A DNA stretch of 62,801 nt from positions 1 through 62,801 of the forward strand of contig CAIRQE010000106.1 of the NCBI GenBank assembly GCA_903880655.1, in the 5' to 3' direction. Source of the DNA: an uncultured bacterium (GTDB lineage: Bacteria; Patescibacteriota; Saccharimonadia; Saccharimonadales; CAIOMD01). Both the position numbers and the translations under genes were made by a program. Shown piece by piece: positions 40,436 to 48,620 of the stretch; the stretch's first letter is position 1, and each line of letters begins with the position of its first letter. A model generated the notes under the pieces. That model saw only the letters and a program-made list of their open reading frames with translations, searched no databases and was not told where the DNA came from.

Positions 40436-41113
40436 TTATTTTGTTTCGCGATCCACGTACACGTTTATTTCTTTTGCCAGAACTAGCAGTTCTGGTAGGC
40501 TTAGATACTTAACCAAACTATTTAAAGACGCGTCTACCATTTTTTGACTGGCATCACCTATTTTTAAATCAGGTTTAAGCGCAACCTTTACGGGTTGCTC
40601 AATGGTATTTTTACTTGCTGGTGTGGCTGGTGTGGCTGGTGTGGCTGGTGTGGCTGGTGTAGCATCTTGGGTACTTGTACCCAAAACTTCGGTTTTTAAC
40701 GCGTCAATTTTATCTTGTTTTTCTTTCTCAATCAGTGCCTTGCTTGCTTTTTCAGCCTTAACAAACGCCGCCTTTTTAACGGCTAACTCTTCAATACTAA
40801 ACAACCGCACCTTTTCAATGGTGCTAGTAGCCTCTAAATAAGAAGCAAAGTTTTTGGCGCGTGTTCCATTGCTATCTAACCAATTACAGTAAATGGTTGA
40901 CAATTCAAAGGCTTGAACCCTTTTATGGTCGGTATATAGCCCTTTTGCAATGCTACGTATACTTTCACGGGTGGGATTGGTTGCCATAATGGCAAGCGAT
41001 TCTTTTTTGAACAACTCTATATCCTTGTTGTCAAACAGCCTATTGGCTATAAGGCTTAAAGCAGTTAGTTTCATAGTTAATATTTCAGTTTGTTTGTTAG
41101 TGTTAGTAGTCAT
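40436..41113 (-). CDS. First early gene, unknown function, with ATP-triplet repeats
   Basis: 225 residues, mostly helical: MTTNTNKQTEILTMKLTALSLIANRLF..., then a Lys-rich coil (KAEKASKALIEKEKQDKIDALK), a linker with four ATP repeats from a 12-base tandem repeat (about 40621-40660), and a helical end. A palindrome copy (LGTSTQD) is in frame just before the repeats. An inner ATG (MKLTALSLIANRLF) is possible. It stands alone between the control region and its own terminator, so it is probably transcribed early. No family recognised. Confidence 0.6.
   Translation of the reverse strand: MTTNTNKQTEILTMKLTALSLIANRLFDNKDIELFKKESLAIMATNPTRESIRSIAKGLYTDHKRVQAFELSTIYCNWLDSNGTRAKNFASYLEATSTIEKVRLFSIEELAVKKAAFVKAEKASKALIEKEKQDKIDALKTEVLGTSTQDATPATPATPATPATPASKNTIEQPVKVALKPDLKIGDASQKMVDASLNSLVKYLSLPELLVLAKEINVYVDRETK
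40669..40682 (-). repeat. GGGTACTTGTACCC palindrome, copy 6 (inside the 225-residue gene)
   Basis: Perfect arms with TT centre, encoding GTST, next to the 12-base tandem repeat. Beyond the arms it shares CAAGA (minus strand) with copy 4. Confidence 0.7.
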
Positions 41114-41136
41114 TTGATTTACCTATTAAGATGGTT

Positions 41137-41150
41137 GGGTACGTGTACCC
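41137..41150 (-). promoter_or_regulatory. GGGTACGTGTACCC palindrome, copy 7 (leader of the 225-residue gene)
   Basis: Perfect arms with GT centre, 24 bases before the start, the same distance as in the MoxR and DUF3150 leaders (23-25 bases). Confidence 0.7.
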
Positions 41151-41470
41151 GAAAAGTTAAGTTGTTGTGTTTTGCTAGAACACGGTAATCATTCTACTAG
41201 CTTTGTGTCATTATGCCAACTATTGTTTCATTGTGTTTCTAACGGTCTATATTATAAGGAATAGAATAAACTAATAAAACTCTATAGAAATCAATGACTT
41301 ACGAAGGGTACGGGGTGGGCAACCCCCCTTTTCAATTAGGAGTCCCTATTTTGTACTATACTATGTTACACACAACCAAATTCTAAATTCCCCAATTTTC
41401 CTAATTCCCCCTAAGCCCCTCTTAACACCTAGCTTCCAAGTCCTTTTAGTGTACTCCATTCAAATTTCCC

Positions 41471-41515
41471 TTGACCTCCAATTTATTTTTTGATAAGCTG
41501 TGCACAGCTTATCAA
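41471..41515 (+). promoter_or_regulatory. 26-bp perfect palindrome overlapping a candidate late promoter
   Basis: Positions 41490-41515 form a perfect palindrome without spacer (half-site TTGATAAGCTGTG). TTGACC at 41471-41476 followed 17 bases later by TAAGCT (41494-41499) could be -35 and -10 elements, putting the -10 inside the palindrome. This is how a repressor operator is placed. The -10 match is weak. Confidence 0.5.
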
Positions 41516-41653
41516 TTTTCACTCCCTCCCGCCAAAACACCCCCCGTCACTAAAATAAGTGCCAAAGCAAAAAAATTTTTCTACAAAAATTTAGAAAACC
41601 ATGATAGGCTAGAGATTATCTGAACCTTTGAGTTCTGCGCATACTGGTATATT

Positions 41654-42241
41654 ATGGATCCTGAATTAGAAACAATTCTAGAATTAGAAGCCCTTTTAGC
41701 TCCATCCGAGCGAAGTGCTGAGAGCACCTTTTTACAAGCCCAAGAAGTGTTTGCCGACAGATCATTCTTACTGAACAACGGCGTACCTTATACAAAACTC
41801 CCCCCTGAATTTACAGCCCAAGAAAAGAACGAAGCCTTGAGCATTTTTCTTGAACAGCCCGATGCACCTCTTGCACCTACTACATCCGGCGCCGCGAAAG
41901 CCCTTGAGAAACTATTAAAACGGTTCGACTACAATCTCCCCAATGCAACAAACAAGATGCGGCAGTATCTAATCTTTAAGATGTTTGAATTGGCAGAAAG
42001 TGATGACCCTAAGTTAGCTATAAAAGCCCTAGAGATGCTAGGTAAGGTGTCAGAGATTGGGCTGTTCAGTACCAAAATAGAAATAGCAACGACTGATAAG
42101 CCTACAAAAGAGTTAGAAACAGAGCTTTCAAGTTTATTAGCCACATACTCACTAGGGGATTTAGTTGCTAGAGAGGTTAAAGAAGCCCCACAAGAGATTA
42201 CTGACGAAGAATTACGAGGAGAAGTGCATGATGAGGCCTGA
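41654..42241 (+). CDS. Small terminase subunit (putative)
   Basis: 195 residues, acidic and helical, directly before the large terminase. KALEKLLKRFDYNLPNATNKMRQYLIFKMFELAESDDPKLAIKALEMLGKVSEIGLF fits the helical oligomerisation core of small terminases. The ATG lacks a visible Shine-Dalgarno site, and no other start lies between it and an upstream in-frame stop. Identity is inferred from position and fold pattern. Confidence 0.65.
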   Translation: MDPELETILELEALLAPSERSAESTFLQAQEVFADRSFLLNNGVPYTKLPPEFTAQEKNEALSIFLEQPDAPLAPTTSGAAKALEKLLKRFDYNLPNATNKMRQYLIFKMFELAESDDPKLAIKALEMLGKVSEIGLFSTKIEIATTDKPTKELETELSSLLATYSLGDLVAREVKEAPQEITDEELRGEVHDEA

Positions 42242-42329
42242 AGATGACGTACGTTTAGCGATTATAAGTTGGGCGGTATTAGTTGCAGGGCTTGTTGCCC
42301 TTTATTTTAACCCTCTAATGCATTGTTGA
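42228..42329 (+). CDS. 33-residue membrane microprotein between terminase genes
   Basis: AGGAG lies 5 bases before ATG 42228 (a second ATG follows at once). The product is MMRPEDDVR, then a hydrophobic AIISWAVLVAGLVALYF, ending PLMHC. It overlaps the small terminase end and its stop overlaps the large terminase start (TGATG), which otherwise has no ribosome site, so its translation probably drives terminase synthesis. Confidence 0.6.
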   Translation: MMRPEDDVRLAIISWAVLVAGLVALYFNPLMHC

Positions 42330-43813
42330 TGAAAGATAAACTAGCAGCTTTACCTGAATCTGACCGTATACACCTTGCGCAGCTTATAAAAGAGCTAAAA
42401 AAGCGTAAGGCTAGGGCAGATGCACAGACAAGCTTCTTATCTTTTGTGCAGGAAGTGTGGCCTAGTTTTATTTATGGGCGGCACCATGCGCGTATAGCGA
42501 AAGAATTTGAACGAGTGGCTAATGGTGAGTGCAAAAGACTGATTATTAACTTAGGTCCTCGTCATACTAAGAGTGAGTTCTCTTCTTACTTGCTACCTGC
42601 GTGGTTTTTAGGGCGCTTTCCAGAAAAGAAAGTCATTCAGTGTTCGCATACGGCAGAGCTTGCGGTAGGTTTTGGTCGTAAGGTACGTAACTTAGTAGGG
42701 TCGGACGAGTATCAGTCCATATTTCCGGGTGTAGGGCTACAAACAGACTCTAAAGCGGCGGGGCGATGGAACACAAACGCGGGAGGGGACTACTTCGCTA
42801 TCGGGATCAGCGGTGCTGTAACGGGTAAAGGTGCTGACCTACTGATAATTGATGACCCACACTCTGAAGGCGATGCGGTTATAGCGCAGTACAACCCTGA
42901 AGTGTACGATAAGGTGTATAGTTGGTACTCATCTGGTCCTCGTCAGCGGTTACAGCCCGGTGGGGCTATTGTTATAGTTATGACTCGTTGGAGTCTACGT
43001 GACTTGACAGGGCAGATATTAGAGTCTGCAGCAATGGGGGGCGACAAGTGGGAGGTGATTGAGTTTCCAGCCGTATTACCTAGTGGCAAACCGCTTTGGC
43101 CTGAGTTCTGGCCCATTGAAGAGTTAATGGCGGTAAAGGCTGAGATACCTAGCGGCAAATGGCAAGCACAGTACCAGCAGCAGCCCACATCTGAGTCTAC
43201 GGCTATCGTTAAGCGAGAGTGGTGGCAAGAGTGGGAGAAGAAAGAGCCACCTGACTGTGACTTCCTGTTGATGTCGATGGATACGGCGTTTGAGAAAAAG
43301 ACCAGTGCTGACTACAGCGCCATCGTGATATTTGGTGTGTGGAACAACCCTGAAGACGGAGATCAACCGAACTTAATACTGTTAGAAGCTTGGCGAGAAC
43401 GGCTAGAGTTCCCTGATTTAAAGCAACGGACATTAGAGTTTTATCAAGAGTGGGAGCCAGATGGTGTTATTATTGAGAAGAAAGCATCAGGAGCTCCGCT
43501 AATATATGAGTTAAGACGTATGGGCATTCCTGTCCAAGAGTTTACACCTTCACGCGGACAAGATAAGATATCACGACTAAATGCAGTATCTGACATGTTT
43601 GCTTCTGGAAAGGTATGGGCTCCATCTACTCGATGGGCTGAAGAAGTGATAGACGAAGTGGCTTCGTTTCCATCAGGTAGGAATGATGACTTTGTAGATG
43701 CTGTAACCCTAGCTCTTGCGCGGTTTAGGTCAGGAGGCTTCATTGGTTCAGCTAAAGATAAGGATATTGATGAAGACAGCTGGTTAATAAAGAAACGTGC
43801 TAACTACTACTAA
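42329..43813 (+). CDS. terL: Large terminase subunit
   Basis: 494 residues from ATG 42329; upstream TTG codons lack support. Adenine/P-loop ATPase: LIINLGPRHTKSE (Walker A-like 76-83), FPEKKVIQCSHTAELAVGFGRKVR, Walker B DLLIIDDPH. The linker WQAQYQQQPT followed by a C-terminal RNase H-like nuclease (MSMDTAFEKK, later GVIIEKKASGAPL and DDFVDA) matches the phage terminase family with a conserved C-terminal domain. It pumps DNA into the prohead and cuts it. Coupled to the upstream microprotein by TGATG. Confidence 0.95.
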   Translation: MKDKLAALPESDRIHLAQLIKELKKRKARADAQTSFLSFVQEVWPSFIYGRHHARIAKEFERVANGECKRLIINLGPRHTKSEFSSYLLPAWFLGRFPEKKVIQCSHTAELAVGFGRKVRNLVGSDEYQSIFPGVGLQTDSKAAGRWNTNAGGDYFAIGISGAVTGKGADLLIIDDPHSEGDAVIAQYNPEVYDKVYSWYSSGPRQRLQPGGAIVIVMTRWSLRDLTGQILESAAMGGDKWEVIEFPAVLPSGKPLWPEFWPIEELMAVKAEIPSGKWQAQYQQQPTSESTAIVKREWWQEWEKKEPPDCDFLLMSMDTAFEKKTSADYSAIVIFGVWNNPEDGDQPNLILLEAWRERLEFPDLKQRTLEFYQEWEPDGVIIEKKASGAPLIYELRRMGIPVQEFTPSRGQDKISRLNAVSDMFASGKVWAPSTRWAEEVIDEVASFPSGRNDDFVDAVTLALARFRSGGFIGSAKDKDIDEDSWLIKKRANYY

Positions 43814-43839
43814 CGAACAAATAACTTAAGGATCCATCA

Positions 43840-46332
43840 ATGGCTGAAGTTCCAAACAACATATTTAAGGCAATGCAACCGCAGAGTCCCTTTTTAACAG
43901 AAGATGATGAAGCACCGATTGAGGTTGATATAGGGGATCCGATGAACCCTATTGAGACTGAGGTTGATGTAGAGATGGAACAAGAGCCGGGGTTTGATGC
44001 GAACCTCGCGGAGTACATGGATGAGGCGGATATGGCCTCGTTAGTAGCTGACTTACTTGATGACTTTAACAATGACAAGAACGCTCGTAAAGAGTGGGAG
44101 TCTACCTATATAGACGGCTTAGATTTGTTAGGTTTAAAAATTGAAGAGCGTTCAGAACCTTGGCAAGGTGCTTGTGGTGTATACCACCCCATGCTAACAG
44201 AAGCGGCTATCCGCTTTCAGTCTGAGATGATCTCTGAAACATTTCCTGCTCAGGGACCTGTAAAAGCCCGAATAATCGGTAAAGATGACCCTGATACCCA
44301 GAAGTCTGCGGAACGTGTTGTAGAAGACATGAACTACCAGCTTACGGAAAAAATGACTGAGTTTAGACCTGAACACGAAAAGATGTTGTGGTCCTTAGCA
44401 TTGGCAGGAGCCGCGTTTAAGAAAGTATATTTTGACCCCTCACTAAACCGTCAGGTAAGTATGTTTGTACCTGCGGAAGATCTGTATATCCCCTATGGAG
44501 CCTCTGATGCACGTACTTCAGAGCGACTGACTCATGTCATGCGTAAAACCAAGAATGATGTTAAGAAGCTACAGTATGCGGAGTTCTATCGTGATATAGA
44601 CCTTGGTGAGCCAACAAAAGACCTTGACGATATTCAGAAGCGCAAAGACGAGGCTGATGGGTATAAAGCCACATACGACAATAGATACAGACTATTAGAG
44701 ATGCAGGTTGAGTTAGACCTTGTTGGGTTTGAAGATGTTGATGATGACTCAGGTGAAGAGACAGGCATAGCCCTGCCATATGTTGTGACCATTGAACAAG
44801 GCACACAAGAGATTTTATCCATTAGACGTAACTGGGATGAACATGACCCTCTTAAACAAGCTAAGCAACATTTTGTACAGTATACTTATATCCCCGGTTT
44901 CGGTGCTTATGGCTACGGTCTTATACATCTTATTGGTGGTTTTGCTAAATCTGCAACTTCTATTGTCAGACAGTTAATTGATGCAGGTACACTAAGTAAC
45001 CTACCCGGAGGCTTAAAATCTAGAGGTATGAGGATTAAAGGTGATGATACTCCGATCATGCCGGGTGAATGGAGAGACGTTGATGTTCCGTCAGCTAATA
45101 TTAAAGACAACATCTTACCGCTTCCTTATAAAGAGCCAAGCCAAACATTATTCACATTACTACAAAACGTAGTAGAAGAAGGCCGTAGATTAGCTGCAGT
45201 TGCTGATGTTAAGCTGGATAATATGAATGGAGAGGCGCCAGTAGGTACTACACTGGCTATCTTGGAAAGAACTCTAAAGGTGATGTCGGCTGTTCAGGCT
45301 CGTGTTCACTACTCGATGGAGCAAGAGTTTAAGTTAATTGCAGCGTTGGTAAGAGACTATACTGCCCCTGCTTATGATTACATGCCAGAGTTTGATGCTG
45401 AACCCTCAGCTAAGAAAGAAGACTACGATAAGGTTGATATTATTCCAGTCTCTGATCCAAACGCTAGTACTATGGCACAAAGGATCATTCAGTACCAAGC
45501 AGCTATCCAGTTAGCTCAACAATCTCCACAAATATACAACTTACCTGTATTACATCGTCAAATGCTTGAAGTTATGGGTATTAAAGACGCGGACAAGATA
45601 GTTATTGTGGAAGAAGATCAAAAGCCAACTGATCCTGTTACAGAGAATATGGACATTCTTAAAGCTAAACCTGTCAAAGCGTTCATAGAACAAGACCACG
45701 ATGCGCATTTAACAGTGCATAACAGTATGCTAACTGACCCTAAGATAGCGGCAGCAATGGGGCAAAACCCTCAAGCTTCTGTCATAAAACAGGCGTTAAT
45801 GGCACATATCATGGAGCATGTGGGCTTCCAATACCGTAGAGGTATAGAGACTCAATTAGGTACTACATTACCTCCAGAAGATGCAGAGTTAAGCCCTGAA
45901 ATGGCAGTACAACTGGCAAAACTATCTGCTGATGCAGCTAAACAATTACTACAAGCGAACCAAGCTGAACAAGCCCAACAAACGGCTCAACAGCAAGCAC
46001 AAGACCCTGTAGTACAGATGCAGCAGAAAGAGTTACAACTTAAAGAGCAAGAGATCAATAACAAAAAAGAGATCGAGCTTAAGAAGATTGACGCTAGTAA
46101 AGAGATAGCGATGCTAAACAATGAGGCTAAATTAATGCTTCAAGGCGAAGACGCTAAGGTTCAAGGGTTATTTAAAGGAATGGATATGGCTACTCAACAG
46201 ATAGAAGCTCAAAGACAAGCCGCGGTCCCACCAATGCCTTTAGCTGGGCCACAAGGGGCTCCAGCAGCGCCTCCACCACCACCACAAGGAGCGCCAGCAC
46301 CTGCACCACCTCCACAACCACCTATGGGTTAA
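43840..46332 (+). CDS. Portal protein
   Basis: 830 residues. An acidic N-terminus is followed by a portal core: WESTYIDGLDLLGLK, WQGACGVYHPMLTEAAIRFQSEM, LAGAAFKKVYFDPSLNRQVSMFVPAEDLYIPY and GTTLAILERTLKVMSAVQARVHYSMEQEFKLI (clip/stem/barrel helices). The C-terminal 150 residues are a Gln-rich coiled coil and a Pro-rich tail. AAGGA precedes the ATG. Position right after TerL and length fit a P22-sized portal. Confidence 0.9.
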   Translation: MAEVPNNIFKAMQPQSPFLTEDDEAPIEVDIGDPMNPIETEVDVEMEQEPGFDANLAEYMDEADMASLVADLLDDFNNDKNARKEWESTYIDGLDLLGLKIEERSEPWQGACGVYHPMLTEAAIRFQSEMISETFPAQGPVKARIIGKDDPDTQKSAERVVEDMNYQLTEKMTEFRPEHEKMLWSLALAGAAFKKVYFDPSLNRQVSMFVPAEDLYIPYGASDARTSERLTHVMRKTKNDVKKLQYAEFYRDIDLGEPTKDLDDIQKRKDEADGYKATYDNRYRLLEMQVELDLVGFEDVDDDSGEETGIALPYVVTIEQGTQEILSIRRNWDEHDPLKQAKQHFVQYTYIPGFGAYGYGLIHLIGGFAKSATSIVRQLIDAGTLSNLPGGLKSRGMRIKGDDTPIMPGEWRDVDVPSANIKDNILPLPYKEPSQTLFTLLQNVVEEGRRLAAVADVKLDNMNGEAPVGTTLAILERTLKVMSAVQARVHYSMEQEFKLIAALVRDYTAPAYDYMPEFDAEPSAKKEDYDKVDIIPVSDPNASTMAQRIIQYQAAIQLAQQSPQIYNLPVLHRQMLEVMGIKDADKIVIVEEDQKPTDPVTENMDILKAKPVKAFIEQDHDAHLTVHNSMLTDPKIAAAMGQNPQASVIKQALMAHIMEHVGFQYRRGIETQLGTTLPPEDAELSPEMAVQLAKLSADAAKQLLQANQAEQAQQTAQQQAQDPVVQMQQKELQLKEQEINNKKEIELKKIDASKEIAMLNNEAKLMLQGEDAKVQGLFKGMDMATQQIEAQRQAAVPPMPLAGPQGAPAAPPPPPQGAPAPAPPPQPPMG

Positions 46333-46360
46333 AAATGGAAAAGAACTTGGAGAAAGCTAA

Positions 46361-46702
46361 ATGAACAACTTATATGACAACACAAGATTAGTTTCTATAT
46401 ATAAAAATGATGTAGGTGGTCATCCTGTTATTGGTTATACCCACCCTTATTGTATGCTATCTGATGCTGAGCAGTTGCGGGTTGTATTATATGCTAAAGA
46501 CCAATTAAATACTGAAATACAGCGACTCCTAAAACGTAGAATGAGTGAAGAACGTAAAGAACTCTTAAAGCTTGGAGCTGCAGCTTGGAAAATAATAGAT
46601 AGAGCTTCGGGGGAATATGTAATTCAACAAGTGTTACCTAATATAGACTTTGAACTTGAAGAAGTAATACCGCTTTATGCAGCACCACAGGAGGCTAAAT
46701 GA
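46361..46702 (+). CDS. Small protein with an IPLYAAP ending, unknown function
   Basis: 113 residues. A charged helical middle (LNTEIQRLLKRRMSEERKELL) is followed by AAWKIIDRASGEYVIQQVLPN and EEVIPLYAAPQEAK. The end recalls the VIPLYTAPP motif of two early proteins. It sits between portal and co-chaperonin genes and overlaps the next start (ATGA). Confidence 0.6.
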   Translation: MNNLYDNTRLVSIYKNDVGGHPVIGYTHPYCMLSDAEQLRVVLYAKDQLNTEIQRLLKRRMSEERKELLKLGAAAWKIIDRASGEYVIQQVLPNIDFELEEVIPLYAAPQEAK

Positions 46703-46890
46703 TTGAAGAATATAAAAAACAATATGTAGTTCAAGAGCGTTTTGAAGATGAGCCTGAAAGGTTATTTCAGATATTTTATACATTAGAGGCTGCTGAACAA
46801 TTTGCAAAAGAACATGCAAGAGCGCACTACAGCTACCCAATATCAGAGGTAATATACAACCCTCAAAAACTTGAGCCTTATAACATATGA
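46699..46890 (+). CDS. Small protein of unknown function
   Basis: 63 residues (MIEEYKKQYVVQERFEDEPERLFQIFYTLEAAEQFAKEHAR...), a likely small alpha/beta fold. Overlaps both neighbours by ATGA. No family recognised. Confidence 0.6.
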   Translation: MIEEYKKQYVVQERFEDEPERLFQIFYTLEAAEQFAKEHARAHYSYPISEVIYNPQKLEPYNI

Positions 46891-47072
46891 AAACTGTACT
46901 AGATGTACTGCGTAGAGATCTTGAAGATGAGATAGTTGCTCACATGGACGCCCTTGCAAAAGGGCGTGTTGAGGACTTCCCAGCTTACAAATTATTGGTA
47001 GGGACTTTATCGGGTCTGTCCTTAGCTCTTAATCGTTTAAAAGACCTGCAAAAAATCGAGGAAGAAAATTAA
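46887..47072 (+). CDS. Small helical protein of unknown function
   Basis: 61 residues (MKTVLDVLRRDLEDEIVAHMDALAKGRVEDFPAYKLLVG...), a helical hairpin ending in a coiled-coil-like LNRLKDLQKIEEEN. Similar small proteins lie near head genes in other phages. Overlaps the co-chaperonin start by one base. Confidence 0.6.
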   Translation: MKTVLDVLRRDLEDEIVAHMDALAKGRVEDFPAYKLLVGTLSGLSLALNRLKDLQKIEEEN

Positions 47073-47470
47073 TGAGTACCAAAGATATAGGAAATATAGA
47101 TACGGATGCTACTATCGAAAAAGGGGAGTCATTAGCTGACCGCTTACCAGATCCGGTAGGTTATAAGCTTTTATTGATTAAACCTAAGATAGTGGACAAA
47201 ACAGCAAGCGGTATTGAAATGCCAGACGCTTTCAAAAAGAAAGAAGAGGCAGGTGCTGTAGTTTGTATGGTGCTTAAAGTAGGCAACATGGCTTATGAAG
47301 ATAAAGTAAAATTCCCAACAGGTCCTTGGTGTCAAGAAGGTGATTTCGTGTTAATTGGAGCATATCGTGGTTCACGATTCTCTGTTGATGGGGAAGAGTT
47401 CATCTTAGTAAATGATGACATGATTGAAGGTACAGTTGCTGACCCACGTGGCATTTCTAGGGCGTATTAG
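47072..47470 (+). CDS. GroES-like co-chaperonin
   Basis: 132 residues. DPVGYKLLLIKPKIVDKTASGIEMPDAFKKKEEAGAVVCMVLKVG matches the Cpn10 fold with a mobile-loop region near 45-60, and GDFVLIGAYRGSRFSVDGEEFILVNDDMIEG completes the barrel. Phage co-chaperonins such as T4 gp31 work with host GroEL to fold the capsid protein, which fits its place upstream of scaffold and capsid. Confidence 0.85.
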   Translation: MSTKDIGNIDTDATIEKGESLADRLPDPVGYKLLLIKPKIVDKTASGIEMPDAFKKKEEAGAVVCMVLKVGNMAYEDKVKFPTGPWCQEGDFVLIGAYRGSRFSVDGEEFILVNDDMIEGTVADPRGISRAY

Positions 47471-47478
47471 GGGGGTGT

Positions 47479-47721
47479 ATGAGAAGTAGATTTGATTACA
47501 TAGCTTATGATGAAGAAGCTAAAGCCCACCAAGCACAACTTAAATTGTTATTTACCGCTGTAGAAGATAAGTTATGGACTTTGGCTAATACCAGATACAT
47601 ATCTTTAGCACTTACTTCTTTAGAAGAGTGTTACATGTGGGCGGGCAAAGCTACTCGTGACGATCAACTCGTTCGCAACAATTATGAATTTAGTCTTGAA
47701 GAAGAAAGGAGCAATAGCTAA
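47479..47721 (+). CDS. Acb2/Tad1-like hairpin protein, putative anti-CBASS/anti-Thoeris nucleotide sponge
   Basis: 80 residues. TRYISLALTSLEECYMWAGKATRDD (38-62) closely follows the second-helix pattern of Acb2/Tad1 hairpin proteins (R-x-x-S-L-A-x-T-x-L-E-E-A-x-M-W-A-x-x-A-I). The first helix (YDEEAKAHQAQLKLLFTAVEDKLW) would complete the helical hairpin. Family members bind cyclic nucleotide signals made by CBASS or Thoeris defence. It lies in the head operon, preceded by AGGGGGG. The family call rests on the motif; ligand and activity are inferred. Confidence 0.65.
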   Translation: MRSRFDYIAYDEEAKAHQAQLKLLFTAVEDKLWTLANTRYISLALTSLEECYMWAGKATRDDQLVRNNYEFSLEEERSNS

Positions 47722-48620
47722 TGGCTGAAGAATACGAAAACGAAGATATTGATGTAGATCTTGATGGGGGCGATGATTACGAAGTTGATATCGTAGACGA
47801 TACTCCTGAAGAAGATCGAGGTAGAACTAAGTTAGCTGATGCAGAGGACGATGACGATGATGAGTTAGAATCATACTCTAAAGGCGTTCAAAAGCGCATT
47901 AATCAGATAAACCATAAGTACCACGATGCTAAACGTGAGAAAGAAGCTTTAGAAAGACAAAATGCTGAAGCTATACGTATTGCTCAGGCTATTCTTGCAG
48001 AAAACGAACAGTTAAAAAGCACACTTAACTGGGGGCATCAGGAGTATACGAAGGAAGCTCAAGGTCGTTTAGAATACGCACATAAAATTGCGCAGGATAA
48101 ATACCGTCAAGCTTTTGAAACGGGTGATACAGATGGAGTACTTGAAGCACAGGAAGAGTTAAGCGAATTAGCCAATCAAAAACGGCAATTAGCTAACTTG
48201 GTGCCGCCTGTACAACAAAAAGCTTTACAACCACAAAGTAATGATGTATATATTCCACCATCAGTGCCAGAAGCGCCACCAAGAGACTATAAAGCCGAGA
48301 GCTGGGCTGGAAAGAATCCATGGTTTGGTAAAGATGAAGAGATGACCGCCTTCGCTTATGGACTGCACGAAAAATTGGTTAAATCCGGTGTAGACCCTAC
48401 CTCTGACGAGTATTATCAGCGAGTAGACTCCCGCATACGGGAAGTATTCCCAAAGAACTTCGACAAAAAGAAATCTTCACCAGTGGCATCGGTAGGTAGA
48501 ACTACCGCACCTAAAAAAGTCACTCTGAACACATCTGAAGTCGCTATAGCAAAACGTCTTGGAGTACCTTTAGAGGTATACGCCAAGTACAAAGTAAAGG
48601 AGCAACAACTTAATGGCTAA
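47721..48620 (+). CDS. Capsid scaffolding protein (putative)
   Basis: 299 residues. A strongly acidic start (NEDIDVDLDGGDDYEVDIVDD, then DDDDDELE) is followed by a coiled coil (about 50-145: KREKEALERQNAEAIRIAQAI...), a Pro-rich linker and a basic end with VGRTTAPKKVTLN and LGVPLEVYAKYK. Acidic coiled-coil proteins before the capsid gene are typical scaffolds. GGAG precedes the start. Confidence 0.75.
   Translation: MAEEYENEDIDVDLDGGDDYEVDIVDDTPEEDRGRTKLADAEDDDDDELESYSKGVQKRINQINHKYHDAKREKEALERQNAEAIRIAQAILAENEQLKSTLNWGHQEYTKEAQGRLEYAHKIAQDKYRQAFETGDTDGVLEAQEELSELANQKRQLANLVPPVQQKALQPQSNDVYIPPSVPEAPPRDYKAESWAGKNPWFGKDEEMTAFAYGLHEKLVKSGVDPTSDEYYQRVDSRIREVFPKNFDKKKSSPVASVGRTTAPKKVTLNTSEVAIAKRLGVPLEVYAKYKVKEQQLNG

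Larger units (their letters stand above)
41114..41653. promoter_or_regulatory. Divergent control region between early and late genes
   Basis: 540 bases without a credible gene, AT- and C-rich. It holds palindrome copy 7, a minus-directed TATAAT (41256-41251) without a clear -35, a 13-bp AAATCAATGACTT (41288-41300) whose inverted copy lies just upstream of the promoter at 38454, and, toward the terminase genes, a TTGACC -35-like site leading into the 26-bp palindrome. Repeated AATTCCCC blocks lie between. This is the only divergent intergenic space in the window. Confidence 0.6.
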
